Source: Branchipolynoe longqiensis
Taxonomy: Eukaryota > Annelida > Polychaeta > Phyllodocida > Polynoidae
Length of the DNA stretch: 64,000 nucleotides
Reading direction: 5' to 3'
Assembly: GCA_030323885.1 (NCBI GenBank)
Contig: CM059189.1
Coordinates: 51,371,661-51,435,660 of the forward strand
The notes below the pieces were generated by a model, which worked only from the letters and a program-made list of their open reading frames with translations, was not told where the DNA came from and made no database searches. Below, in pieces: positions 23,301 through 30,340 of the stretch (positions are counted from its first letter, which is position 1; every line of letters begins with the position of its first letter). The position numbers and the translations under genes are program-made.

Positions 23301-26300
23301 GGAGCATGCTTTTATATAATAATAAAAAAAGAATTTAGATTAGTCGGCTAGCCAATAGTTGAGAATTAAGTTTAAATTTACATCGATTATCTGCGGCTTT
23401 AAAAAAAGAATGTGCATATATGTATTATTTATATTATGCCTATATATAAGCTATATTATGTATATAATATGTTATATAATATATAATATGTAATATACAT
23501 TATGTACATATAATATATATTATGTACATCTATGTACATATAAAACTTGTTATGTATATATAATATATATTATGTATATATCATATATATTATGTATATA
23601 TAATATATATTATGTATATATAACATATATATATTTATATATATTGGCTATCTGACATCCATTCTGGTTCCATGTGGCAATCATTCTTAAATTTAAAACA
23701 GTAATATGGACCTAATATTTATAACATATATATGTATTTATATATATTGGCTATCTGACATCCATTCTGGTTACATGTGGCAATAACTCTTAAATGTAAA
23801 ACAGTAATATGGACCTAATATTTATAACATATATATATATTTTTATATATTGGCTATCTGACATCCATTCTGGTTACATGTGGCAATAAGTCTTAAATTT
23901 AAAACAGTAATATGGACCTAATATTTATAACATATATATATATTTATATATATTGGCTATCTGACATCCATTCTGGTTACATGTGGCAATAACTCTTAAA
24001 TGTAAAACAGTAATATGGACCTAATATTTAACATATATATATTTTATATTGGTATCTGACATCCATGTACATGTCAAATTTAAAACAGTAATATGGACCT
24101 AATATTTCAATTAAAAAGAAGAAAAAGAAGTGAAACAAAGTTGGTCTGGCCTGAGAGGTTTCTACACATAGCATGTTTCCATGAACTATTAGATGGTAGT
24201 TAATTTGTATCAGGTTTGTTTGACGTGTATTTATTTCCCTTGTGCCATTGTTGATAGTTCTCCTGGTGACTTGGAGCTACCGTATATGTCCCAATAGAAG
24301 CACGCTACCCAATAGAAGCACCCCCCGTCCCCATTTCAAGATTGAAAGCATGCACAAATTTACGATCATATTCAGACTGAATGCACATCAAATCAGACAA
24401 TCCCACTTTATTGTGGATGCATGACAAAAACAAATCCATGAAATTCTTTAACTTTGAATTTACGCGCATCCATGTGTCTGCACTCACGCAGTGCGCATCT
24501 ATTAGGACATATAGAGTATTTGTTTTTCCTCTGTACACTCATTCTGTTTGCCTTTGGTTCTTTCCTTTCTCTGCCCTGGTGGGCGCTCCCCACCGTACAG
24601 GACCACTACCCACAGGTAACGCTTAAGTCTACCAAACCTAGTTCCCTCCTCGCTCTGCCGACATTACTTAATTTATTAAATCACGAGTGTTGGGCGTGGC
24701 TTCCAGCTTCAATATGGTGGTGGCTTTCTTTAAAAGAAAATTAATTAAAAAGATTTAATTTATTTTATTTCTTTTAAAAAGATTTTTTTTTTTTTTAAAT
24801 GTGGCACCAGCAAGCCTGCTTGTGTCTGACTCACGTTGCGCAGGGTTCGTACGGGTCATTGAAAACCTGGAACGTCAGGGAATTTGATAATTCAGGATTC
24901 CAGGCCTGGAAAGTCATGGAATTTGTCTAAAGATCCTTGAAAGTCCTTGAAAATGGGAAATCATGACCTTTTATTTTAAGGCCTAGTTTTGCCAAAGTTC
25001 CCAAACTTCAATCAGTGATGTTTTGTATTAAAAGTAATTTTTAGGGATTCGTTATCCTACCTCTTGATTTTTGTATTAAAACCATACATATAGTCATCGT
25101 TATTTCTCATGCTTATTCACAATTCACATCTTACCCAGTGAATCGACTATGAATACACCTAGGTTTCGGGGAACTTTAATTTAATAAACATCTTAAAAAC
25201 GTCCTGGAATTTTGCACTGAAAGGTCCTGGAAAGTCCTGGAATTTGATATGTCAAAATAGGTATGAAGCCTGATGCGTCAGTCGACATGTGCGTGCCACA
25301 GCGTAAGTTGCACTCGTGAACAGACAGCACCTCTTAATGGATTAAAGTTGCTTAGTCCGTTCATTTAGAATATTTGTAAAAAAGAAAAAGACCGATATAT
25401 TAGGTTAACTTAGTTTGTTTTAGTTCAGAATACGGTTTATGATTTTTTAATTAGATTTTTTTTAATTGATTTTCTTTAAATGATCTTTTTAATTGATTTT
25501 TTAAATACATTTACACATTTTTTTAATTGATTTTTGTTATTGTATTCGGCTGAATAGGTTCTTTTGTCAGTGCCAAAGCACTGGTCTTCCAGCCATTTTT
25601 TTTTCAATTCAGGATTATTTACCGCTAAATGGTATATATAGAGTAAAGTATACAATAACTGTTGAAGACACAATTTGTTACATATAACACGATGGAATTC
25701 TGTAACCCTCAAGTTCCATAGCAATATGACGACAGTAGTGACATTTGTCATACATCAATATTAGTCAGATCGATGTGAGTATTTTCATGGTATTTAAAAT
25801 GTAAGCAGAAGTTATCTTCTGTATTCATTTGGTAAAGTTGTAGTAAGTTTTAATGTAGGGTCTGTTCAGTTATGCCTAGTACACACCTCCCGTATAGGAT
25901 TCGCGCACTAAAACTCGCGACTCGACCCGACCCGCTTAAAACTGAAAACAGGCTGATTCGTTTTTCGAATTGCGAATCGCAATCGTAATCGGCCGCTTTT
26001 ATCCTTAAAAACTGAGTTTTATACGCGAATCGCAATCGCTAGGTGTGCGCGGGGAGCGCACACCCAAGCGATTTTTGTGGGCGAAACGGGCAGTTTTCGA
26101 TCGTATACGGGAGGTGTGCGCGCACAAACGGTAGGTGTGTACCAGACATTACAGTTAGGCAAGCGGTATATAAATGTCAGTTTGCTATGAATATTCTAGT
26201 GTTACCCTGATAAGTGGCTAACTTTGGAAGTATTTGAAGTAAAAGCAAGAAAAGTAATTAGTGTGGGCACACCAGTTGGAGCCAATTCAAGTAGTACGCC

Positions 26301-28774
26301 ATTGCTACGGTAACCAGGTCTCGCCTGCCAAAGCCAATGAGTTTCAACTTTCCTAAAGGGTAAAAAATAGTGGCGCGGTGGCCGAATCAGTTGAGCGCGG
26401 GCCTCGCGTGTGAGATATCAGGAGTTTGGTTCCCGGTCGAGTCAAACCAATGACTTATGAAATGAATCATATTTTCGCCGTGAATATGGCTTATGCTGCC
26501 GACACGGCGTAAAGCAACCATCAATCAATCAATCTATGCGGTTTTATTTGAATGATTGGCGATGCTGGTGCTTGCAGTAAAGTCCTTTTGGGTCCTGCAT
26601 TTAGGAACACTGTGCCATTTAGTGTTAGCTTGAAGTTTGTGTTTGTCATTTATTAAGCTGCATAATCTGAAGAGGGATCACATTTAAAAAACCAAAGCAA
26701 TTATCTAGATTTGATTCCACATATCTAGGGTCGATACTGATACACTTATTTAGCATTTATTGCCAAATAGAAGGGAATACTGAGGCAATTTAATAGAACC
26801 TGTTACTGCTGAAGCCTATGGTGTCAGAGTTTTGGCGTGCTTGCCGAAATTAATTTAGTGTGTTTGCACTTCAAATATCTCAAAATAAAAGTTACTTCAA
26901 ACTAAAGTAAGGTACATAATAACAAACAATTTAACGTATTTATCTCAGAAAAATGACAGAAAGCCCAAACCATCGGACTATGCAACTTTAATATTAAAGA
27001 AAGAAATATCCTTGTTTTTAGATGAATTAAGTTGAGAAAAAAATATCTCTTGGGGTAAATACTTACACAATGTGCAGCTTATTGCTCTATGATTGTGCCT
27101 TGTATCATGATACCTGACCCCCCCCCCTCCCCCCCCCAATCACGTGACCGATGATATGTCACGTTACTTGTTACGTGCTAGGTCTGTGTGTCCTGAGTGA
27201 TTTCAAACCACATGACCACTTGCTACCTAAATTGGTCGTGTCACGTGACCCTACATCATGCGATTAATCCTGCGTCCCTACGCCACAAGAGGCCCTTGTC
27301 TCGTGAATAGCGACCGGGTGCGGTGGCCGAATCGGGAGAGCGCAGGCCTCCCATGCGTCAGGTCGGGACTTCAATTCCTGGTCGAGTCAAACCAATGACT
27401 TACAAAATTGATACATGTCGCTTCCTAGCCAGGCGCTCGACATTATTAGGTGGCCTGGTACTGGGGCAGCACTATAAAATCGCCATGAGTGTGCACTGTC
27501 ACAAGTTGGTACCCGTCCTGATGTGACCTTTGATGTTGCCAGGACTTAAAACTCCAATAAACAACCAACCAATCGTGAATAGCGACTCTATAATGCAGCT
27601 GGTGGTTAGTCTAACGCAATTGTCACTCCTCATTTGACACAAGCAACAACAAAAAAAGCACCCAAAAAAAGCAATAGGTTTTGCTTCTTTATGAATCTTT
27701 CATTTATTTCCTATTTACAAATATCAATATTTTAAATATTCAGTGATGTGATGTCGAGCATATATAGCCTCCCAAATCAGAGCAATATCTTGTACTATGC
27801 TAGAAAATATATGGAAGACAAAGGCTCTTATCGTCAAAGGACTTCACCTACGGTTTGTTGAAAAAGTGCGCGTGTCACTTTTGTATTGAAAAAATAGTAT
27901 GCGTCAAAATTACAAAAAGTTCAATTACGTTTGAATGTTAATGAAATAGCAGTTACTAGCTACCGTTGGCAGTTGTTCACTTTTATCACAATTCTAATTA
28001 GCCTACAGGATTATGTTACCGCACTCTAAATGTTAGATCAACCTTTCAAATATGCATAAAATTACCAATTTTGAGTACTAAAAATAAGACAAATCTTGGT
28101 TTATATTTGAAATCATTGAAACCCCCACCCCTTATTACGTGAATACTTTGTACGCTCGTGAGAATGGGGACCTGAGTGTCTAATATTTCCAGTTTGCCAT
28201 TCTTGTTAGATGTTCTTGTTAATATATTGTAGGACAAAAATCTGATAAATAATAATACCCTTCTAATAATATTTATATACTTTGTTTTCTATTATGAAAA
28301 AATAACTTGTTAGAAGATATATTAAAAAAACCAGTAAAAGAACTATTTAATGTTATTTTCTATTGCACTTTTCTAAACTTAATATACCATATAACTTATG
28401 CTAAAATTGTCTTAATATTTTGTTATCAACATGGCATATCCACCACCACAAACTGCCCTTAGTCCTCTTCAAAATACTGATCAATGCTAAATCTAATATG
28501 TTGTTATCAATATAGTATATCCAGCACCGCAAACTGCCCCTTGTCCTCTTCAAAATACTCATCTATGGCTTAAATCTTTTTTATTTAGGATACGCAGAGC
28601 GTAACACAGCAACGCATCGTGGAGGAGCCTTCGACCTCGCGTGCCCAGCGCCATGGGGTCATCTCACGGGTCAAGCACGAGGTCAACAGGGTGAAGGGCG
28701 AACAGGCCAAGTGGAAGGGCACAGTGCAGGAGCAACGCCGCAACATCTATGACCGGCACACCATGCTTAACTGA
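2308..28774 (+). CDS. TMEM9: TMEM9 family transmembrane protein, five exons, complete
   Basis: Coding exons are 2308-2364, 13440-13552, 16045-16129, 19440-19562 and 28589-28774; every intron is GT-AG. Phases are 0, 2, 0, 0, so the reading frame is continuous for 187 residues (human TMEM9 is about 183). Seen: signal peptide (residues 1-19), luminal cysteines at 27, 29, 31, 57, 59, 69, 72 and 74 giving the family pattern CxCxC...CxC...CxxCxC, one NGT glycosylation sequon at 38, a membrane helix at about 86-109 followed by LDPL, and a C-terminus containing VQEQRRNIYDRHTML, the most conserved part of the family. Known for the family: single-pass late endosome/lysosome proteins reported to associate with the v-ATPase. 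The gap between the last two luminal cysteine groups is a few residues shorter than in vertebrates. Introns hold most of the repeats listed here. TMEM9 and TMEM9B cannot be told apart; a single invertebrate ancestor is likely. Confidence 0.93.
2365..2794 (+). other. Start of intron 1, no recognised feature
   Basis: After the exon 1 donor comes roughly 430 bp with no repeat I recognise except a short CAACCACTCAATGTCAAACA-like tandem at about 2490-2570 (two to three 27-bp units, each beginning near CAACACTCAACGTCAAACAC). Confidence 0.4.
2795..3766. repeat. Diverged tandem repeat, about 330-bp dimeric unit, repeat family C
   Basis: Words such as GATGTCAAGTTTGATCAGG, CCATTAATAAAGAAACT and GGTTGCCATGGAAACC recur with alternating spacings near 156 and 174 bp, so the unit is a dimer near 330 bp present about twice. 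The final 230 bp (from GAAATGTTGTTATAATTA to GGTACCTA) match a second copy at 11074-11603. Probably a non-autonomous DNA element; superfamily unknown. Confidence 0.65.
3767..4903 (+). pseudogene. LINE ORF1: NADAR-like domain plus SGNH hydrolase-like domain
   Basis: Frame 1 to about 4541, then a frameshift between 4540 and 4568, then frame 2 to a stop at 4901-4903. The first about 140 codons match the NADAR/YbiA fold in order: YEEFSNF (3808-3828), NHYQ (3877-3888), the IREAPD...A helix, LATKG-like stretch, YWGEG (4129-4143), then G-R-N and GRILMDAR (4171-4194). The usual Glu of the EHYxQ motif reads Asn here. The second part has SGNH blocks: LLLGNS (Ser at 4318-4320), LTND (4471-4479) and DGYHLT (Asp and His at 4730 and 4739). 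NADAR enzymes act on N-glycosidic bonds of ADP-ribose-type substrates; function in the LINE is unknown. No start codon is present because of 5' truncation. Confidence 0.72.
4904..5647 (+). other. LINE inter-ORF region
   Basis: AT-rich sequence with ATTGTATGCTAT and TGACTCATTGTATG type short repeats at 5520-5650. A 69-codon open frame at 4998-5207 has no recognisable motif. Probably the ORF1-ORF2 linker of the LINE. Confidence 0.5.
5648..8934 (+). pseudogene. LINE ORF2: AP endonuclease and reverse transcriptase, disrupted
   Basis: Endonuclease part (5648-6780) shows HHNIRSL, ALSEIG, GGVGLIYK, GDLNID, LIDHIL and ITDHLPN, so the metal- and DNA-binding residues N, E, D-N and D-H are present. Reverse transcriptase part shows PIHKKNE...NYRPISLLS, YLDLSKAFDTVDHDILL, NGVPQGSVLGPLLFLIY and LFADDT with the catalytic FADD. 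The C-terminal thumb region ends at the stop near 8934. Lesions: frame changes near 6790, 7093-7211 and 7752, stop TAA near 7090, and TGA at 7981-7983 just before the NGVPQGS motif. So it is not translatable as one protein, though the domain content is intact and it looks moderately young. Confidence 0.9.
9422..10317. mobile_element. Long-TIR foldback element, about 0.9 kb
   Basis: The ends CAGTGACAG and CTGTCACTG are inverted, and about 200 bp at each end pair: CGGCGGATATTTTCT with AGAAAATATCCGCCG, TTTGCATTGGT with ACCAATGCAAA, and CTTTACAGCTTA with TAAGCTGTAAAG. The centre has no coding potential. It lies just after the LINE 3' end. Confidence 0.7.
10318..11073. other. Intron 1 sequence with one shared repeat, otherwise nothing recognised
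   Basis: 10495-10590 (CATGTTTATGCCAAATTGTT to TCTATGGCAG) is a diverged copy of 61640-61735. 10430-10460 resembles the right end of MITE family B. A CRE-like TGACGTCA is at about 10708, and ATATATAT microsatellite at 11010-11025. The remainder shows no gene or RNA. Confidence 0.4.
11074..11603. repeat. Repeat family C, second copy
   Basis: Shares TTTGATCGGGATCTGACCAT, GTTGCCATGGAAACCC and the 3' block from GAAATGTTGTTATAATTA through AAAAGCATTTTGCTTTTGAT to GGGTACCTAG with 2795-3766. It has fewer internal units than that copy. Confidence 0.65.
11668..12109. mobile_element. MITE family D (TIR GGGATGAAAG)
   Basis: The ends GGGATGAAAGATCTCCGCG and GGAGACCACTTTCATCCC are inverted. The interior has CGCGGATCTCCGGGATTTTT and a short tandem of CAGCACTATCAGCATATACC-type units. 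Related copies lie at 38783-38960, 48635-48978 and about 51424-51770. A SINE tail fragment is nested at 11725-11797. Confidence 0.65.
11725..11797 (+). mobile_element. SINE family 1 tail fragment
   Basis: CCTGTCCTGATATGACCTTA then GATGTTGCCAGGATGTAAAA and CTCCAACAACCAACCAA are the last about 70 bp of SINE family 1, found inside MITE family D. Confidence 0.7.
12284..12570 (-). mobile_element. SINE family 2, minus-strand copy
   Basis: Read on the minus strand: a tRNA-like head (GGCAGAGTGGTTAGAGTC and GGTTCAATTCCCCGTG, boxes A and B) at 12455-12568, then a body with CCTTGGGTCGGCAAAAGTGT and CTATTCAGACTTATCCATGA. The plus copy at 55738-56018 confirms the family. A run of 17 G lies in the head. 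Confidence 0.75.
12690..12790. repeat. C-rich low-complexity block
   Basis: CTCACTCACCCCC and CCCCCCACTCCCCCCC repeats, about 100 bp. No other content. Confidence 0.8.
12954..13391. mobile_element. Pogo-like MITE family E
   Basis: It begins CAGTATAACCCTGTTAA after TA and ends TTAACGGGGTTGCC. Internal words TTTGGATTAACCGAT and CAAACAAATGTCTA occur in both orientations. It ends about 50 bp before the exon 2 acceptor. The end structure resembles the CAGT...ACTG ends of pogo/Tc1-like elements. Confidence 0.5.
13440..13552 (+). CDS. TMEM9: TMEM9 exon 2, luminal domain part 1
   Basis: The exon is preceded by a pyrimidine-containing acceptor ending ttttgcag and followed by donor gtaagt. It encodes 37 residues plus 2 nt. 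It contains the CxCxC motif (DVRCKCVC) typical of TMEM9 and an N-glycosylation sequon NGT. A pogo-like repeat ends about 50 nt upstream of the acceptor. Confidence 0.92.
13748..14087 (+). mobile_element. SINE family 1, full copy inserted in another SINE
   Basis: tRNA-like head at 13755-13835 (TGGCCGAATGAGTTAGAGCG box A, GGTTTGAACCCC box B), a body with GACAAGTGTC-type and CAGTGTCAGGATAATGTGAC words, and a tail ending AACAACAAACAAACAAA. AGTAACCGGACG flanks it at 13736-13747 and 14088-14099. The right-hand copy is the start of the next SINE, so this one inserted into that SINE's 5' end. Confidence 0.8.
14091..14220 (+). mobile_element. SINE family 1, 3'-truncated copy
   Basis: Head GGTGGCCGAATTGGTAGAGC and GGGCGTTCGATTCCGGGTTG, then the conserved CAAACCAATGACGTACAAAA. 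It stops at CTCATCATT where a MITE family F end (TTAAAGTTGCATGGTCCGAT) begins. Confidence 0.8.
14221..15812. mobile_element. MITE family F ends around a nested long-TIR foldback
   Basis: Outer ends: TTAAAGTTGCATGGTCCGAT at about 14222 and ATCTGACCATGCAACTTTAA at about 15793. Inner element about 14612-15530 has roughly 115-bp inverted ends; for example CCAACTCAGATGGGACAATG on the left against CCCCTCTGAGTTGGA on the right, and GAAAATCTGAAGATACCC against GGGTATCTTCAGATTTTC. The loop holds SINE family 1 fragments, minus at 14862-14992 and plus at 15265-15365. No coding potential. Confidence 0.6.
15824..16020 (+). mobile_element. SINE family 1, 5'-truncated, next to exon 3
   Basis: Starts TAGGATATGACAAGGACTGG and runs to the tail CCAATAACCAACCAACC. 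Only about 25 bp separate it from the exon 3 splice acceptor, so the branch point probably lies within or at the edge of the SINE. Confidence 0.8.
16045..16129 (+). CDS. TMEM9: TMEM9 exon 3, luminal domain part 2
   Basis: The acceptor is gtgtttcag and the donor gtatgt. The first base completes a Cys codon (TG|C) begun in exon 2. It encodes ECLNVV, then CPRCECKW and the stem ending TATIK just before the membrane helix, matching the CNCLHVV...CLLCECRY...TTTIK order of vertebrate TMEM9. A SINE tail ends only about 25 nt upstream of the acceptor. Confidence 0.92.
16130..17449 (+). other. Start of intron 3, no gene found
   Basis: 1.3 kb of mostly AT-rich sequence. 16320-16590 is more GC- and purine-rich, with an open frame of 71 codons lacking any recognised motif. 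17370-17440 carries a degenerate SINE family 1 piece (GGCCGAGTCAAACTCGAGAC and GCCTAGCGCTCGG). Confidence 0.4.
17541..18337. mobile_element. Non-autonomous TIR element inserted in the array
   Basis: The ends AAGACCCTATAACACTAAGA and TCTTAGTGTTATAGGGTCTT are perfect inverted repeats, continuing with one mismatch (CGGTTCACTC and GAGTGAACCA). A subterminal GGTGGGTTTGATCA is also inverted. It splits the first array unit. No clear target duplication remains. The interior 17650-18150 is strongly G-rich on the plus strand with no credible gene; long frames there arise from base bias. Confidence 0.75.
17650..18150 (+). repeat. G-rich, strand-asymmetric low-complexity block
   Basis: About 500 bp of GGGAGG, GGGGGAGG and GGAAGGGG runs on the plus strand with very few C or T. 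It has many G-tracts spaced closely enough for quadruplex formation. It lies within the inserted TIR element and in TMEM9 intron 3, so the transcript would be G-rich. Confidence 0.85.
19440..19562 (+). CDS. TMEM9: TMEM9 exon 4, transmembrane helix and LDPL region
   Basis: This is the only copy in the 94-bp array that runs on into real coding sequence. It encodes VVVIIIICILSLLVLYMLF, then LCLDPLM and a tail ending QHNEE, followed by donor gtgaat. The exon is 41 codons, phase 0 at both ends. The acceptor is cctctacag. Twelve upstream copies of the acceptor and the first 56 nt or so of this exon lie in intron 3 (see array). Confidence 0.92.
19804..20142. mobile_element. MITE family F, full copy
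   Basis: Ends TTAAGTTGCATAGTCCAATG and CATCGAACTATGCAGCTTTAA are inverted. Interior words: TTATAATCTACCTTACTTTA, GGCAATGTTTTGAGATAATT, TCTATTAAATTGCCTCAGTA. About 340 bp. This is the most frequent MITE of the window. Confidence 0.8.
20555..20778. mobile_element. MITE family F, right part
   Basis: From about AATAGAAGCTGTTACTGCAG to CATTGGATTATGCAACTTAA; the left third is missing or too diverged. The 410 bp before it (20143-20554) hold nothing I recognise. Confidence 0.65.
20881..20917. repeat. Perfect 17-bp hairpin with 3-nt loop
   Basis: CTAGCTTTAACCTGTGC, TGT, GCACAGGTTAAAGCTAG: arms pair without mismatch. Not part of a transposon I recognise. Confidence 0.8.
20918..21583. other. Intron 4 sequence, nothing recognised
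   Basis: A small inverted word pair (ACAGTCT and AGACTGT) occurs at 20971-20999 amid TATATA; the rest is AT-rich with no gene, RNA or clear repeat. Confidence 0.4.
21584..21778. mobile_element. Pogo-like MITE family G
   Basis: Flanked by TA, begins CAGTAAAACCTCTCAAACCG and ends TTTAGAGACTG. Conserved words: GATCGACCACTCCCCTATAT, CTTTATTTGGGTTCCAAATG, ATGGACCATTTAAAGTC. Other copies at 32894-33086, 56181-56361 and 57273-57423. The CAGT...ACTG ends and TA targets fit pogo/Tc1-mariner. Confidence 0.8.
22436..22600. repeat. G-rich low-complexity stretch
   Basis: GTGTGTGTGGGGGGAGGGGG and related runs at 22441-22506 and a G-run at 22570. No gene. The sequence between 21779 and 22435 holds nothing I recognise. 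Confidence 0.7.
22870..23010. repeat. Short tandem CACTTGTCCGTCTGAATTCT units
   Basis: Five imperfect about 23-bp units (TTTTCACCTGTCCGTCTGAA and similar), ending in an inverted CTTGTCCCGGACAAG. Might be the end of a decayed foldback element. Confidence 0.5.
23425..24105. repeat. AT-rich satellite, about 113-118-bp unit, five copies
   Basis: After a TATATAATATG-rich run (23425-23640), the unit GGCTATCTGACATCCATTCT, GGTTACATGTGGCAAT, AAAACAGTAATATGGACCTA recurs at about 23645, 23747, 23861, 23954 and 24050. The last is shorter and more degraded. Confidence 0.85.
24106..24840. other. Intron 4 sequence, nothing recognised
   Basis: About 730 bp. Open frames up to 96 codons have no recognised motif. 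T-rich run at 24770-24800. Confidence 0.4.
24841..25272. mobile_element. hAT-like MITE, CAGGGTTCGTACGG ends
   Basis: Left end CAGGGTTCGTACGGGTCATT followed by GAAAACCTGGAACGTCAGGG, right end GGTATGAAGCCTG preceded by GTCCTGGAAAGTCCTGGAAT. This CAGGGTTC(A/G)TA(C/T)...CTGGAAA style is known from hAT-type non-autonomous elements in many animals. Related wording (CTTGAAAAGCCTTGAATTCC) also occurs at 29390-29590. Confidence 0.6.
25342..25440. mobile_element. MITE family F, left fragment
   Basis: TTAAAGTTGCTTAGTCCGTT then the interior to about TTTAGTTCAG; the right end is missing. Confidence 0.5.
25538..25640 (-). mobile_element. LINE 3'-end fragment
   Basis: On the minus strand, GGAAGACCAGTGCTTTGGCA then CTGACAAAAGAACC resembles the 3' end of the LINE piece at 55055-55490. 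Too short and diverged for a firm call. Confidence 0.35.
25872..26150. mobile_element. Foldback family H (TIR with TAGTACACACC)
   Basis: Ends ATGCCTAGTACACACCTCCC and GGTAGGTGTGTACCAGACAT are inverted. The interior carries CGAATTGCGAATCGCAATCG and CGACCCGACCCGCTTAAAAC. A second copy in the other orientation is at 60405-60661. Confidence 0.75.
26371..26535 (+). mobile_element. SINE family 3: shared tRNA-like head, different tail
   Basis: Head GCGGTGGCCGAATCAGTTGA and GAGTTTGGTTCCCGGTCGAG, then CAAACCAATGACTTATGAAA as in family 1, but the body is TCGCCGTGAATATGGCTTAT and GCCGACACGGCGTAAAGC and the tail is CAATCAATCAATC. So it is a short SINE (about 165 bp) with another 3' end. Confidence 0.7.
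26653..26991. mobile_element. MITE family F, full copy
   Basis: Ends TTAAGCTGCATAATCTGAAG and CATCGGACTATGCAACTTTA are inverted; interior AATTATCTAGATTTGATTCC and CTGTTACTGCTGAAGCCTAT as in the other copies. Confidence 0.8.
27100..27260. promoter_or_regulatory. Cluster of CACGTG E-boxes in intron 4
   Basis: CACGTGAC occurs at about 27141 and as the full palindrome GTCACGTGAC at 27240-27249, with CATGAC and CACGTT variants between. The 10-bp palindrome equals the CLEAR-type TFEB/MITF site found at many lysosomal genes. Function here is inferred only. Confidence 0.25.
27315..27572 (+). mobile_element. SINE family 1, young copy with perfect target duplication
   Basis: TCGTGAATAGCGAC flanks it exactly (27301-27314 and 27573-27586). 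Head GGTGCGGTGGCCGAATCGGG and GACTTCAATTCCTGGTCGAG; tail CCAATAAACAACCAACCAA. An internal part (GGATAGGGCAAGGACTGG to GGTGCCGGC) is deleted. The intact 14-bp duplication indicates a recent insertion. Confidence 0.9.
27587..28417. other. Intron 4 sequence, nothing recognised
   Basis: AT-rich, no gene, RNA gene or repeat family that I can support. Confidence 0.4.
28418..28575. repeat. Two-copy tandem duplication, about 78 bp, before exon 5
   Basis: TTTTGTTATCAACATGGCAT, CCACAAACTGCCCTTAGTCC and TCTTCAAAATACTGATCAAT recur with few changes about 78 bp later, ending 13 bp before the exon 5 acceptor. Confidence 0.75.
28589..28774 (+). CDS. TMEM9: TMEM9 exon 5, cytosolic tail and stop
   Basis: The acceptor is ttttatttag. 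The exon has 61 codons and TGA at 28772-28774. It encodes the charged tail with WKGTVQEQRRNIYDRHTMLN at the end, which matches the family signature WKLQVQEQRKTVFDRHKMLS closely. It is GC-rich compared with its flanks, as expected of a coding exon in AT-rich repeats. Confidence 0.95.
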   Translation, partial: DTQSVTQQRIVEEPSTSRAQRHGVISRVKHEVNRVKGEQAKWKGTVQEQRRNIYDRHTMLN

Positions 28775-28867
28775 GAGCGGTCGCCTAGCAACAGCAGACG
28801 CCGAGCAGCGCTGGCTGCAGGCTTTGCTTATCTTGGCGCATGCGTGTTAAGCGGATAGCAACGCCTG

Positions 28868-29226
28868 GGCCGTAATCGATTAATCACCTCGGATCATCCT
28901 AACAATTTTTTTGCACATGCACAGATCATACAAACTTGGGTTGCATAAACGAATGCGCTCGGGGCAGAGAAAATGGGGGATTGAGTGTCGTGTACCTGTG
29001 GATAAATCAGAATAAATAAAGCACTAAAACACCTAGCAGTACAGGCTGAGACTACAGGTACCAGCACAAATGTGATGCCATTGCTCCTAACGCCCCCAGC
29101 CAAGAAGTGGGGCATTGGAGTCGGATCATTTTGCACATGGCCCATGTTTTTTAAGTGCACCTCTATTTGAAATTCTGAAAACCGGGACGATCCGAATGGT
29201 CCGCACCGTCATAATCGATTACAGCC
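28868..29226. mobile_element. MITE family B, undivided copy, overlaps probable TMEM9 3' UTR
   Basis: Ends GGCCGTAATCGATTAATCAC and GTCATAATCGATTACAGCC are inverted. It starts 94 bp after the TMEM9 stop. AATAAATAAA at about 29011-29020 inside it is the first good polyadenylation signal downstream of the gene. Confidence 0.75.
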
Positions 29227-29649
29227 ACGATGTCAGCCTACTGGCCATGTGGGTGGACGCTTAGCAACGGGGAGTAGCAACGCAGTGTCATGTTTCACGA
29301 TCAATTCAGCACTATGCAGGAGTTTATATTTCAGACATATTTATTGTATGTCATGGTCCGTAAGGGGTCTGCAAAGTCTTTACTTCATTTTCCCCTTGAA
29401 AAGGTTGAATTTAACCTATTTTGGGTAATTTGTTTGAAAAGCCTTGAATTCCATTTAACTGTTCCCACTGATCTAAATTAGTCTGAAATCGCCATTCGCC
29501 ATTGTTGTATTTTCCTGAAATCCAAATGAAAAGTCTTCAATTCCTATCAAAAACAGCCTTGAAAAGCCTTGAATTCCATATCTTCACATGTGTACGGGCC
29601 TTGGTGTGTGTGTGTTTGATTGTGTGTATACACACACATACACGCATAT

Positions 29650-29906
29650 GAGCCTGTCTCAAAAGGTGACAACTCTTTCTTTTTTTTGTCCATTGTAACG
29701 ATTGACACAAAACAGCACAGAAACGAATACACTGAAAACACAAGGACATTAGCTTCAAATCAATATGTATTCTATTGGGATTATGAAACACCATGTAAAA
29801 AAACAAATCAGTTTATCCTGAGCAAATGCATAGGTAGACAGTATGTTGATCGTTACAATGGACAAAGTTGTGTCCCATATTGCTTAGCACCTTTTGAGAC
29901 AGTCTC
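29650..29906. mobile_element. MITE family I (GAGCCTGTCTCAAAAGGTG ends)
   Basis: Ends GAGCCTGTCTCAAAAGGTG and CACCTTTTGAGACAGTCTC are inverted. The interior with CATTGTAACGATTGACACAA and CAAATCAGTTTATCCTGAGC is found reversed at 53500-53739. Confidence 0.8.
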
Positions 29907-29978
29907 ATATATCAATGCTCAGAATATTCCTCTGAATATGGCTTAAAACTCTGTAAAACCCCAAAATATATATATATT

Positions 29979-30340
29979 TTAAAGGTGCATATTCCGATGA
30001 AAACATCAAATTTTCAAAACCAAAGCAATTATCTACATTTTATTCTATATATCTAACTTAGATACTAATGCATTTAGTAAACATGTGTTGTCACATAGAA
30101 GGGAACACTGAGTCAATTTAATAGAAGCTGTTAATAGAGCCCATGGTGTCAGAGTTTTGGTGTGCTTGCCAAAATTAATTTTGTGCGCTTGTACTTCAAT
30201 TTAGTTCAAATATCTCAAAAGTTAGTCTTTTAAAATAAAATTTACTTCAAAGTAAAGTAATGTGGATAATAACGATCAACCTAATATATTTATCTCAGAA
30301 AATGACAGAAACGCAAAACCATCGGACTATGCAACTTTAA
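29979..30340. mobile_element. MITE family F, full copy
   Basis: Ends TTAAAGGTGCATATTCCGAT and CATCGGACTATGCAACTTTA; interior matches the family consensus. Confidence 0.8.
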
